The notes: a model not told the origin generated them from the sequence alone. 6,146 nucleotides of DNA from Burkholderiales bacterium (GCA_026786225.1 JAJAYN010000025.1:1-6146), one strand, 5' to 3'. Positions 1-6,100 are shown, numbered from the stretch's first letter. Made by a program: numbers and translations.

Positions 1-205
1 ACCCAATCGTGCCGCCGTTTGCCGCACATGCCGGCTCACCATTGATCGGCGTGGTAATCCCGAAAACGCCGGTTTTGGTCCTGTAAAAGACGCGCCCCTT
101 GTCGTCATTCTTTCCGGGCCAGACGCCCAGCGTGCCCATGACCGCATCATAAAATGTCTTTGAAGCGTGCATATCGTTGGCACCGATCATGATGTGGCTG
201 AACAT
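1..205 (-). CDS. VOC-family (glyoxalase/bleomycin resistance-like) protein, N-terminal part
   Basis: This is the first 68 codons of a minus-strand gene that runs off the left edge. The protein begins MFSHIMIGANDMHASKTFYD and continues to a glycine-rich stretch (NGEPACAANGGTIG). This is the first beta-alpha-beta-beta-beta module of the vicinal oxygen chelate fold. His4 sits where the family usually has its first metal ligand, and the 'ASKTFYDAVMG' helix is typical. Family members are small metal-dependent enzymes or binding proteins (glyoxalase I, ring-cleavage dioxygenases, bleomycin/fosfomycin resistance), so a substrate cannot be assigned. The ATG at 205 is supported by a GGAG element (complement of 213-216) seven bases upstream. 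The gene is divergent from the SGNH hydrolase. The C-terminal half, which would hold the remaining ligands, lies outside the window. Confidence 0.8.
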   Translation of the reverse strand, partial: MFSHIMIGANDMHASKTFYDAVMGTLGVWPGKNDDKGRVFYRTKTGVFGITTPINGEPACAANGGTIG

Positions 206-244
206 TGTTTTTCTCCGCTGGGTTGGTGACGAGATATTACGACA

Positions 245-280
245 CAGCGCTGCGCGCTGCCTTTGGACAGGCCGGTGTCC
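245..280. repeat. Two adjacent short inverted repeats in the divergent spacer
   Basis: Two perfect dyads lie side by side between the divergent VOC and SGNH genes: CAGCGC-tgc-GCGCTG at 245-259 and GGACA-ggccgg-TGTCC at 265-280. They sit 40-75 bases upstream of the VOC start. Such paired dyads could be operator half-sites for a dimeric repressor, but GC-rich DNA produces short dyads often. No regulator gene is visible beside them, so the function is conjecture. Confidence 0.25.
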
Positions 281-470
281 GAGGCTATGGTCGTGTAGTT
301 AACTCTGCGCGCGCTCACGTGTGCCGGCCATTCGTCTAAGATAGAGGCACACAAGGAACGTCGACGGCGATTTGTCGTGCTCGACCAGATTGGGCATCAG
401 CGCGCATACCGTGCTTATGTATTGCAGTCCAACTCAGCAACTTCAACCGCCTCAGGCACATTCATTCATT

Positions 471-1235
471 ATGGTCGTTCGTCTCATCAAGCCAGTATTG
501 GCCCCTGTGCTCATCGCGCAGGCCAAGCGTTTGCGCAGGGTCGCGCTTGAGTTGCCTGAGCCGAGTGGGCAGCGTCATGGCATCGCGGCATGCCTCGGCG
601 TCGCTTCCGCAGAGCCGAGACCGCGCTCGCTGTCATTGCTCATCGCGGGCGACTCCTCTGCCGCCGGCGTAGGGGCGGAAACGCAGGACGACGCGTTGTC
701 ATCGCAACTTGCTTTCGCCCTGGCACAACGCATTCAGCGCGATGTGCATTGGCATCTGATCGCGCAAACAGGTTTGACGTCAGTCGGGCTACTGGATCTG
801 TTGAACAGCCAGACATTACCCGCCGTCGATGTTGCGGTGGTAATTATTGGTGTCAACGATATTACCCACAACGTGGCGGTCGGCCATGCGTTGCGCGCAC
901 GCAGCCGTATCGTTCGCATGCTGCGGGCAGGCACAGGTGTGCAGCACATTTTGTTTCCAGGCCTGCCCGCCGTGGAACGATTTCCGCTGCTGCCGCAGCC
1001 ACTGGCGTGGTACGGCGGCGCACAGGCGCGACGCAATAATGACCTGCAAGCGCGCTGGGCGGCGCATACACGTCGTTCATCATTCGTGTCTCATGTGCCG
1101 ATGGATGGGTTTACGCATCCGAAGCTGATGGCAGAAGATGGCTTTCACCCCTCGCCTATCCTGTACGCGATGGTCGCGGCACATTTTGCAGAGCACCTTG
1201 CGCTGAAAGTTGGTGCGCTTGGAGATCCGGGTTAA
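471..1235 (+). CDS. SGNH/GDSL-family hydrolase (esterase/lipase-like)
   Basis: This is a predicted serine hydrolase of the SGNH superfamily, 254 residues from the chosen ATG, a usual length for the group. All the defining blocks are visible: block I IAGDSSAAGVG with nucleophile Ser62, block II with Gly101 in AQTGLTS, block III IGVNDITHN with Asn129, and block V DGFHPSP with Asp223 and His226 completing the triad. The substrate cannot be read from the sequence; relatives act on acyl esters of lipids, peptidoglycan or polysaccharides. The frame is open further upstream, to a TTG at 372 with another ATG at 417. I chose 471 because the protein then begins MVVRLIKPVLAPVL, a hydrophobic start common in this subfamily, and the 33 extra residues look unlike it. 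No strong ribosome site precedes any candidate. A short hydrophobic segment (residues 5-17) may be an anchor or weak export signal. The stop overlaps the end of the decayed catalase reading on the other strand. Confidence 0.86.
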   Translation: MVVRLIKPVLAPVLIAQAKRLRRVALELPEPSGQRHGIAACLGVASAEPRPRSLSLLIAGDSSAAGVGAETQDDALSSQLAFALAQRIQRDVHWHLIAQTGLTSVGLLDLLNSQTLPAVDVAVVIIGVNDITHNVAVGHALRARSRIVRMLRAGTGVQHILFPGLPAVERFPLLPQPLAWYGGAQARRNNDLQARWAAHTRRSSFVSHVPMDGFTHPKLMAEDGFHPSPILYAMVAAHFAEHLALKVGALGDPG

Positions 1236-1684
1236 GTGAAATTAAGGCGTCGAATTTTCTTGAAAACAATTGCGCTGACCATTTCGATTGCTTCGATTGA
1301 ACCCGAAACGGCCTGCCACCACAGATCGTGATGCCAGACCCGCTGAATTTCAACGCAAGACCGCGCACGGTTTTGCCTTTGTCGCTGCCCTCGGATTTAC
1401 CGCCACCACCGAGAAGCGCGCGATCACAGGGATTTCCTGACCGCTAAAAAAGGCAAAACTGGTCAAGGTAGTGCTCTCAGCGCTTCCCGGCGATGGACCC
1501 TCGCGGATATTCCTTGAACGCGTCAGCCTGCTGCGCGCCTCGCCCCCGGGTAACAGCTGGGACGGCCTGTGGCGCATGCACAGCAAATAGCGTTACAGGG
1601 TTCACAGAAGATACGCTGGCTGTGGCCGCTGACAAATAGATCTGTCGCCAGGATCGCCCTGCTTTGCAAAAAATGGCGGCGCAT
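1232..1684 (-). pseudogene. Decayed, truncated catalase-family (SrpA-like heme peroxidase) gene
   Basis: The complement of this apparently empty stretch reads as pieces of a catalase-family protein spread over different frames. From its 5' end: an ATG at 1684 gives MRRHFLQSRAILATDLFVSG, resembling a twin-arginine/Sec export signal. Then comes a poorly conserved part with QQADAF in another frame. Then FFSGQEIPVIARFS (1410-1451), the conserved heme-side ARFS block. A frameshift follows, then DKGKTVRGLALKF (1345-1383), the next conserved block (usually RG[ML]A[LI]KF). After another shift comes EMVSAIVF (1262-1285), corresponding to the family's M-V-x-I-S-A-P-V-F. The order and spacing match the N-terminal third of a small catalase. 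The catalytic His expected in HAKG upstream of ARFS is not present, and the C-terminal two thirds are gone. The last piece stops at 1232-1234, overlapping the SGNH stop. It is almost certainly non-functional. The assignment rests on recognised motifs, not a search. Confidence 0.62.
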
Positions 1685-1894
1685 CGAGAACACAAGCTTC
1701 TGTGCGCCCTTCCAGCCATCCTCGCCGTGAACACCGTCGCAGTACTTTAGTTAGACGAGAGGTGAAACGGGTTCAGTCTGAAATTTTTCAGTGGCTCCGA
1801 TAATATCAAGCAAAATTTATTAACCTGCTCGGTGCCAACGACGTCACAATCCGTCGCTCGACAATAGAGAATATTTGATCAAGATCCTCCGACC
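1685..1894. promoter_or_regulatory. Spacer upstream of ampC, AT-rich, probable control region
   Basis: This 210-base gap separates the start of the catalase remnant (minus strand) from ampC (plus strand). The part from about 1741 to 1830 is clearly more AT-rich than its surroundings. It contains a perfect dyad CTGAAA-tt-TTTCAG at 1778-1791 and a GATAAT hexamer at 1799-1804 that could be a -10 element, but no good -35 lies at the right distance. No divergent ampR-type regulator gene is present here. The ampC promoter is inferred to lie in this stretch; its exact position is not determined. Confidence 0.35.
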
Positions 1895-3109
1895 ATGCAC
1901 ATCACGATGTTCGCAAAACTAGCGCTCGCAGCTGCTTCTACTTTCTTCATCGCCGCAGGGTGCTACGCCGCCGAAAGCGATGCACAACGTCCGATTGCGG
2001 CGGCGATTGAATCGGCCATCCTGCCTGTCATGCAGCAGCACAATATTCCCGGGTTTGCGGTGGCGGTAACGCTCGATGGAAAGCGGCACTACTTCAATTA
2101 CGGCGTCGCCTCACGTCATACGCGGCAGGCGGTCACCAGGGACACCCTGTTCGAGGTTGGCTCCATCAGCAAAACCTTCACGGCGACCCTTGCTGCCTAC
2201 GCGCAGGAGAGCGGTGCCATTTCCATGAATGCCTACGCGAGCCAATATCTGCCATCGCTGCGCGGCAGCAGTTTCGACAACATCAGCCTGCTCGATCTTG
2301 GAACCTACGCGTCCGGCGGTCTTCCGCTGCAGTTTCCGGATGGCGTAAGTGATAGCGAAAAGATGATCGGCTATTTCAAAAACTGGAAGCCGACCTTTGC
2401 CGCCGGGACACGCAGGCTCTATTCGAACCCAAGTATCGGATTGTTTGGCTATCTGGCCGCCAAAGGCATGGGCGTGCCTTTTGTTGATCTGATGGAAACG
2501 AGAATATTCCCAAAGCTCGGCTTGACGCGCACTTTTATCAATGTACCGGACGATCAGATGCAACACTATGCGCACGGCTACACGAAAGAGGACAAGCCGA
2601 TCAGAGTGCGTGCAGGCTTGCTGGATGCGGAGGCTTACGGCGTGAAATCAAGCGCTACAGACATGATTCACTTCGTCGAGGTGAACATGAAAGGTGTGGG
2701 TCTCGAAACACGCATGCAGCGTGCGATTTCGGCGACGCATGCGGGATACTTCACGGTCGGCACTATGACGCAGGGATTAGGGTGGGAAATGTACGCATAC
2801 CCAATCGCACTCAAGAATTTGCAGGAAGGCAATTCTTCACAAATGCTTTACGAGGCCAATGCAGTGACCAGGCTAAATCCGCCGCGACCGCTGCAGGCAA
2901 ACGTGCTCATCAACAAGACTGGCTCGACCAACGGTTTCGGCGCCTATGTTGCCTTTGTTCCGTGCCGGCGCATCGGCGTCGTGTTGCTGGCGAACAAAAA
3001 CTACCCGATAACAGCAAGAGTGAAAGCGGCCTTCGAAATATTGAAAGCGCTGGATGGACAACTCGGCGAAGAATCGGCGGCGGGTGCCAGTTCTGGAAGC
3101 AAACATTGA
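1895..3109 (+). CDS. ampC: Class C (AmpC-type) serine beta-lactamase
   Basis: This is a periplasmic enzyme that hydrolyses beta-lactam antibiotics through an acyl-serine intermediate. All three class C active-site motifs are intact: S90-I-S-K93, Y176-S-N178 and K341-T-G343. They have exactly the spacing of standard AmpC numbering (Ser64, Tyr150, Asn152, Lys315; offset 26). Also present are GGLPLQFPD with the Gln120 equivalent (Gln146), LDAEAYG at 243-249 around the Tyr221 equivalent, and LANKNYP near the C-terminus. Arg375 matches Arg349, but the Asn346 position is Ile372. At 404 residues it is slightly longer than typical (about 380), with a small Gly/Ser/Ala-rich tail after residue 390. Residues 1-25 form a signal peptide; AAGC at 21-24 also resembles a weak lipobox. 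The start is either 1895 or the ATG at 1907, both poorly provided with a ribosome site. No ampR lies in the window, so classical inducible control is not shown. Confidence 0.97.
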   Translation: MHITMFAKLALAAASTFFIAAGCYAAESDAQRPIAAAIESAILPVMQQHNIPGFAVAVTLDGKRHYFNYGVASRHTRQAVTRDTLFEVGSISKTFTATLAAYAQESGAISMNAYASQYLPSLRGSSFDNISLLDLGTYASGGLPLQFPDGVSDSEKMIGYFKNWKPTFAAGTRRLYSNPSIGLFGYLAAKGMGVPFVDLMETRIFPKLGLTRTFINVPDDQMQHYAHGYTKEDKPIRVRAGLLDAEAYGVKSSATDMIHFVEVNMKGVGLETRMQRAISATHAGYFTVGTMTQGLGWEMYAYPIALKNLQEGNSSQMLYEANAVTRLNPPRPLQANVLINKTGSTNGFGAYVAFVPCRRIGVVLLANKNYPITARVKAAFEILKALDGQLGEESAAGASSGSKH

Positions 3110-3136
3110 AACTTCAGACACCAATAACGACGGGCG

Positions 3137-3186
3137 ATTTCAGCGGCTTCGCGAGGTCCGCCAGCTTGGCGAGCAGCCGCCGAAAT
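3137..3186. repeat. Nested inverted repeat downstream of ampC
   Basis: Outer arms ATTTCAGCGGCT (3137-3148) and AGCCGCCGAAAT (3175-3186) pair at 11 of 12 positions. Inside the loop a second stem, CGCCA-gct-TGGCG (3159-3171), is perfect. Together they would form a long hairpin beginning 27 bases after the ampC stop. There is no run of T after either arm, so it is not a textbook intrinsic terminator. It could still end or stabilise the ampC transcript, or be a REP-like palindrome. Confidence 0.5.
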
Positions 3187-3231
3187 GCGCACTTCAATGC
3201 CGTGAGCCTGTCGACATGATCAATCCCATTT

Positions 3232-3261
3232 TTGCCTTGAACGCCCCACCAGCGCTAGACT
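3232..3261 (+). promoter_or_regulatory. Possible sigma70 promoter for the alpha/beta hydrolase
   Basis: TTGCCT (3232-3237) and TAGACT (3256-3261) are separated by 18 bases and lie 31 bases before the hydrolase ATG at 3293. Each hexamer matches four of six consensus positions. The placement is right, after the hairpin behind ampC and before the ribosome site GAGGA at 3283-3287, but the match is only moderate. Confidence 0.3.
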
Positions 3262-3292
3262 GCCGTTTGCTCATCTCTTACCGAGGATCATC

Positions 3293-4267
3293 ATGTCGCA
3301 ATTACGTTTCCGTTTGGCCGGTTTCATTATTGCAGCGTTTGTCAGCGCGGCGCCCTCCGTGGCCGCTGCACTCGAAGCGCCTGCACCTGCCATGGCGGCG
3401 GAGAACGCCACGCAATTTGTCGATCTGATTGCCGGTCGATACGGCATCCAATCAAACGTCACCTACTCGATCGCAAACAATGTAGAGCTGAAGCTCGATT
3501 TGTATCTTCCGCGAAACGCGAAAGAACCGGTTCCGCTGGTGATCAACTTTCACGGCGGGGGTTGGGTTGAGGGAAACAAAGAGGGCTCGATGCTGGGATT
3601 GCTGCGTTATATGCAGATGGGGTTTGCCGTTGCCAATGTCGGTTACCGCCTGGGTCGCGTTTCTCCTGCGCCAGCGGCGGTCGAAGACACGCGTTGCGCG
3701 CTGCGATGGCTGACGCGGCGGGCGACACAATACAAGTTCGATACGCGCAAGATCGTCCTCACGGGCGGCTCGGCTGGCGGACATCTGGCGCTGATCACCG
3801 GGATGCTGCCAGCGGGCAATCCGTATGACCGCGCCTGCGCCACCGACGACAACACCCGTTGGGTCAGCGGCACCGAGCCACCGCTGGCGGTGGCGGCCAT
3901 CATCAATTATTTTGGCATCGCAGACGTGGAGGATTTGTTGACTGTCCCCAATGCCAAGCACTACGCCATCGAATGGTTGGGCGCTGCAACCAATCGTGAG
4001 GCACTGGCGAGAAGCGTGTCGCCGATCCAGTACGTGCGCACAGGACTGCCGGCGATCTTCACGGTACATGGCGATGCCGATCAACTCGTCCCGCACGCAC
4101 ACTCGACACGACTGCATGCGGCGCTGAACAAAGCCGGTGTGCCGAATGAAATGATGACAATTCCGGGCGGGGGGCATGGCGGTTTTTCGTCGGATGAGTC
4201 GCTAAGGATTTCGGATTCGATTCGCGCGTTTCTGACGAAGCAGGGAATATCCGCGATCACCCACTGA
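3293..4267 (+). CDS. Secreted alpha/beta-hydrolase (esterase/lipase, BD-FAE or hormone-sensitive-lipase-like)
   Basis: This is a predicted carboxylester hydrolase of 324 residues with the alpha/beta-hydrolase fold. In order: a signal peptide (about residues 1-26, MSQLRFRLAGFIIAAFVSAA then PSVAAA), the oxyanion-hole motif HGGGW at 87-91, the nucleophile elbow G158-G-S160-A-G162, the acid in HGDADQLVP (Asp263), and the base in GGGHGG (His295). This is a complete triad in the usual spacing. The HGGGW plus GGSAGG combination is typical of esterases acting on short acyl or feruloyl-type esters; the substrate is unknown. A segment rich in charged and Thr/Asp residues (about 175-197) lies before the VAAIINYFG strand and may be part of the lid or substrate loop. 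The ATG is well supported by GAGGA (3283-3287), five bases upstream. It is 183 bases behind ampC with a hairpin between, so it is probably a separate transcript. A six-base dyad (CGATCA/TGATCG, 4254-4270) spans its stop. Confidence 0.93.
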   Translation: MSQLRFRLAGFIIAAFVSAAPSVAAALEAPAPAMAAENATQFVDLIAGRYGIQSNVTYSIANNVELKLDLYLPRNAKEPVPLVINFHGGGWVEGNKEGSMLGLLRYMQMGFAVANVGYRLGRVSPAPAAVEDTRCALRWLTRRATQYKFDTRKIVLTGGSAGGHLALITGMLPAGNPYDRACATDDNTRWVSGTEPPLAVAAIINYFGIADVEDLLTVPNAKHYAIEWLGAATNREALARSVSPIQYVRTGLPAIFTVHGDADQLVPHAHSTRLHAALNKAGVPNEMMTIPGGGHGGFSSDESLRISDSIRAFLTKQGISAITH

Positions 4268-4308
4268 TCGGCAGCGAGAGCGGCCAGGATCGATTTTCAT
4301 CGCACTTT

Positions 4309-4326
4309 TAGCATAAACACTAGCAT
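4309..4326. repeat. Short direct repeat TAGCAT-N6-TAGCAT
   Basis: Two identical TAGCAT hexamers (4309-4314, 4321-4326) are spaced 12 bases apart in the 101-base gap between the hydrolase and the GNAT gene. Each resembles a -10 hexamer at four of six positions, but neither has a fitting -35. The spacing of about one helical turn would suit tandem protein contacts. It may be coincidence. Confidence 0.25.
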
Positions 4327-4357
4327 CCGCGCGCCTTTCCAGACGCTTTCTGCCTGC

Positions 4358-4361
4358 GAGG
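4358..4361 (+). promoter_or_regulatory. Ribosome binding site favouring the GTG start of the GNAT gene
   Basis: GAGG is placed seven bases before the GTG at 4369. The competing in-frame ATG at 4414 has no comparable site (preceded by gacgtaaactca). This favours GTG initiation, against the argument that the conserved domain starts well after the ATG. Confidence 0.45.
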
Positions 4362-4368
4362 CTCACCA

Positions 4369-4953
4369 GTGCTAGCGTTTCAACCACAGCAACTTCTTTC
4401 CGACGTAAACTCAATGACGCAACCAGCAAGCCTCACCAACACTTTGCCCATTCGCCATGCCACCATTGATGACCTAAACGCAATCGTGGCCGTCACCAAC
4501 CGCGCCTTTATCTGCGAGCAGTCTCTGGTGATCGGTGATCGCACCGATGCCGCCGACATCAGCCAGCGATTCGCGATCGGTAATTTTTACGTGATCGACG
4601 ACGCCGCGAATCGCGCACGCCTGCGGGGTTCGGTATTTTGCTCGATTGAACATTCGCGCGGCTATCTCGGGCTGTTATCGGTTGATCCTGACGCGCAGGG
4701 ACAGGGATACTCGTACCGGCTGGTCGCGGCAGTAGAGGATCATTGCCGCAAGGCGGGCTGTCGTTTTCTGGATATCACCGTCGTCAACCTACGCAGTGAG
4801 CTATTTCCGTTTTATGCAAAGCTCGGTTTTACGGCGTTTGATGTCATCCCGTTTCCAGTGCCAGCGTTGGCGCGGCAACCCTTGCGTCTGGTAAAGATGA
4901 CGAAGCCGTTGGTGGCACCGCCGCAGATGCGCACCACAACCAAACTGCTATAG
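4369..4953 (+). CDS. GNAT-family N-acetyltransferase
   Basis: This is a predicted acetyl-CoA-dependent acyltransferase of the GCN5-related family, 194 residues from the GTG start or 179 from the ATG at 4414. The fold begins at LPIRHATIDDLNAI (residues 26-39). The acetyl-CoA motif A is GYLGLLSVDPDAQGQGYSYR (98-117), with the pyrophosphate loop at 110-115. The following helix EDHCRKAGC leads into beta5, LDITVVN (134-140). Motif B, LFPFYAKLGF (145-154), carries Tyr149, which commonly acts as general acid. The usual loop is Q/R-x-x-G-x-G/A; here the last position is Ser115, a mild departure. The acceptor substrate is unknown; close lookalikes are uncharacterised. The protein is cytoplasmic, with no signal peptide. 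The phosphodiesterase gene follows 31 bases later on the same strand, so the two are probably co-transcribed. Start choice is the main uncertainty. Confidence 0.9.
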   Translation: MLAFQPQQLLSDVNSMTQPASLTNTLPIRHATIDDLNAIVAVTNRAFICEQSLVIGDRTDAADISQRFAIGNFYVIDDAANRARLRGSVFCSIEHSRGYLGLLSVDPDAQGQGYSYRLVAAVEDHCRKAGCRFLDITVVNLRSELFPFYAKLGFTAFDVIPFPVPALARQPLRLVKMTKPLVAPPQMRTTTKLL

Positions 4954-4984
4954 TTTTCGCCTGCCTGTTTCCGGAGCGTTTGCC

Positions 4985-5920
4985 ATGTCCCGAATGTTAT
5001 TGCTTGCGGCTTTCTGCGTTGCCTTGCCGCTACATGCCTTTGATCTGCAGGGTCACCGTGGCGCGCGCGGGCTGTTGCCGGAGAATACGATTCCAGCCTT
5101 CCAGAAAGCGCTTGAACTCGGTGTTGATACGATTGAATGCGATATGGCGATCACCAAGGATGGCGTGGTCGTCATCCATCACGATCTCTGGCTCAACCCG
5201 GATACCACGCGTGGTGCCGATGGCAAATGGCTGGAGAGTCGCGGCCCGGCCATCAGCGAGCTCACCTTCGCGGAACTGCAGAAATACGATGTTGGTCGCA
5301 TCAAACCCGGCACCGAATATGCGAAAACCTTCAGCGAGCAAAAGGCCGTCGATGGCACCCGCATCCCGAAGTTGTCCGATCTTTTTGACCTGGTTAAAAA
5401 ATCCGGCAATACCAAAATCGGTTTCGATTGCGAAACGAAAGTGTCGCCGCTTGAACGTACCGCTACCCGGCCGGTGGAAGAATTCACGCGTATGGCGATT
5501 GCGGAGATTCGCAAAGGCGGCATGGCCACGCGCATGATGGTGCAGTCGTTCGACTGGCGTACGCTGCAGCTGATACAGAAAGAGGCACCTGAAATCCGCA
5601 CCATGTATCTTTCGTCGCCACGCACACTCAATCCTTCGGCAGACGGCAAACCGTCGCCCTGGCTTGCCGGCTTCAACGCCGAACAGTACGGCGGCTCCGT
5701 GCCGCAGGCCGTGAAAGCGGCAAACGGAAAAATCTGGGCGCCAAATCAGACGTATCTCACGCCAGCCATGTTGGCCGAAGCGCGTGCGCTGGGCATCATC
5801 GTTATCCCCTGGACCGTTAACGATGCTCCGATGATGAACAAGCTGCTGGACATGGGCGTGGACGGCATCATTTCCGACCGCCCGGATCTGGTTCGGGCGG
5901 AGCTCAGGAAACGTAAGTAG
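4985..5920 (+). CDS. Periplasmic glycerophosphodiester phosphodiesterase (GlpQ/UgpQ-type)
   Basis: The enzyme hydrolyses glycerophosphodiesters (deacylated phospholipid headgroups) to sn-glycerol 3-phosphate and an alcohol, using a divalent metal. The 311-residue protein has a signal peptide (MSRMLLLAAFCVALPLHA, cleavage likely after Ala18), so it should act in the periplasm. The GDPD TIM-barrel signature is complete: GHRGARGLLPENT (23-35) with catalytic His24, Arg25 and metal ligand Glu51 with Asp53 in ECD, catalytic His66 in VIHHD, and Glu150 in FDCETK as a further ligand. Later come QSFDW (177-181) on beta6, PWTVND (275-280) and GVDGIISDRPD (291-301) at the barrel end. Its length lies between cytosolic UgpQ (about 247) and E. 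coli GlpQ (about 358). The start is well supported by GGAG at 4973-4976, eight bases upstream. No glycerol-3-phosphate transporter lies beside it in the window. Confidence 0.97.
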   Translation: MSRMLLLAAFCVALPLHAFDLQGHRGARGLLPENTIPAFQKALELGVDTIECDMAITKDGVVVIHHDLWLNPDTTRGADGKWLESRGPAISELTFAELQKYDVGRIKPGTEYAKTFSEQKAVDGTRIPKLSDLFDLVKKSGNTKIGFDCETKVSPLERTATRPVEEFTRMAIAEIRKGGMATRMMVQSFDWRTLQLIQKEAPEIRTMYLSSPRTLNPSADGKPSPWLAGFNAEQYGGSVPQAVKAANGKIWAPNQTYLTPAMLAEARALGIIVIPWTVNDAPMMNKLLDMGVDGIISDRPDLVRAELRKRK

Positions 5921-6071
5921 AGGGGACGACGCGATCTGATGAAGTTTCGAACTCTCTAGCCCGCACGCATCTCGCCCGCCCTGATGAGCACCGCGTCATC
6001 CTCGGCGCGCAGGGTCTATGTACCGCGACGCTTCCAAATACGCGGCAACAATGACCGGTGCGCGGGTGCGT

Positions 6072-6100
6072 TTGCCATGCAACGCGAAAAAGTGTTTACT
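6072..6100 (+). promoter_or_regulatory. Probable sigma70 promoter reading out of the right edge
   Basis: TTGCCA (6072-6077, five of six -35 positions) and TTTACT (6095-6100, four of six -10 positions) are separated by the ideal 17 bases, with a short A-rich spacer part. An open frame begins at an ATG at 6123 (or 6129) and stays open to the edge (MRMQVFSA...), consistent with the start of the next gene. Only eight codons are visible, so that gene is not called. The rest of 5921-6071 shows no convincing gene or terminator. Confidence 0.38.

Noticed and set aside
263..291. TTGGAC-N17-TATGGT as a promoter for the SGNH gene.
   Set aside because: The -35 hexamer matches only three of six positions and the distance to ATG 471 is long; not strong enough to list.
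372..470. N-terminal extension of the SGNH hydrolase from TTG 372 or ATG 417.
   Set aside because: The 33 extra residues look unlike the family and no good ribosome site supports them; ATG 471 gives a normal N-terminus.
1331..1590. Plus-strand open stretches in the gap before ampC (a Pro-rich frame from ATG 1331 and a frame ending ...WDGLWRMHSK at the TAG near 1590).
   Set aside because: They are mirror readings of the minus-strand catalase remnant, whose conserved motifs explain the coding-like texture. The plus frames have no ribosome site and no recognised family.
3114..3255. Minus-strand open frame behind ampC containing LTALKCAFRRLLAKLADLAK.
   Set aside because: It has no ATG or GTG start after its in-frame upstream stop, and much of its helical look comes from the inverted repeat it overlaps.
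3452..4177. Long minus-strand open frame (241 codons) opposite the alpha/beta hydrolase.
   Set aside because: It is a shadow frame of a gene with complete catalytic motifs on the plus strand; its translation is rich in Arg/Cys/His and resembles no family.
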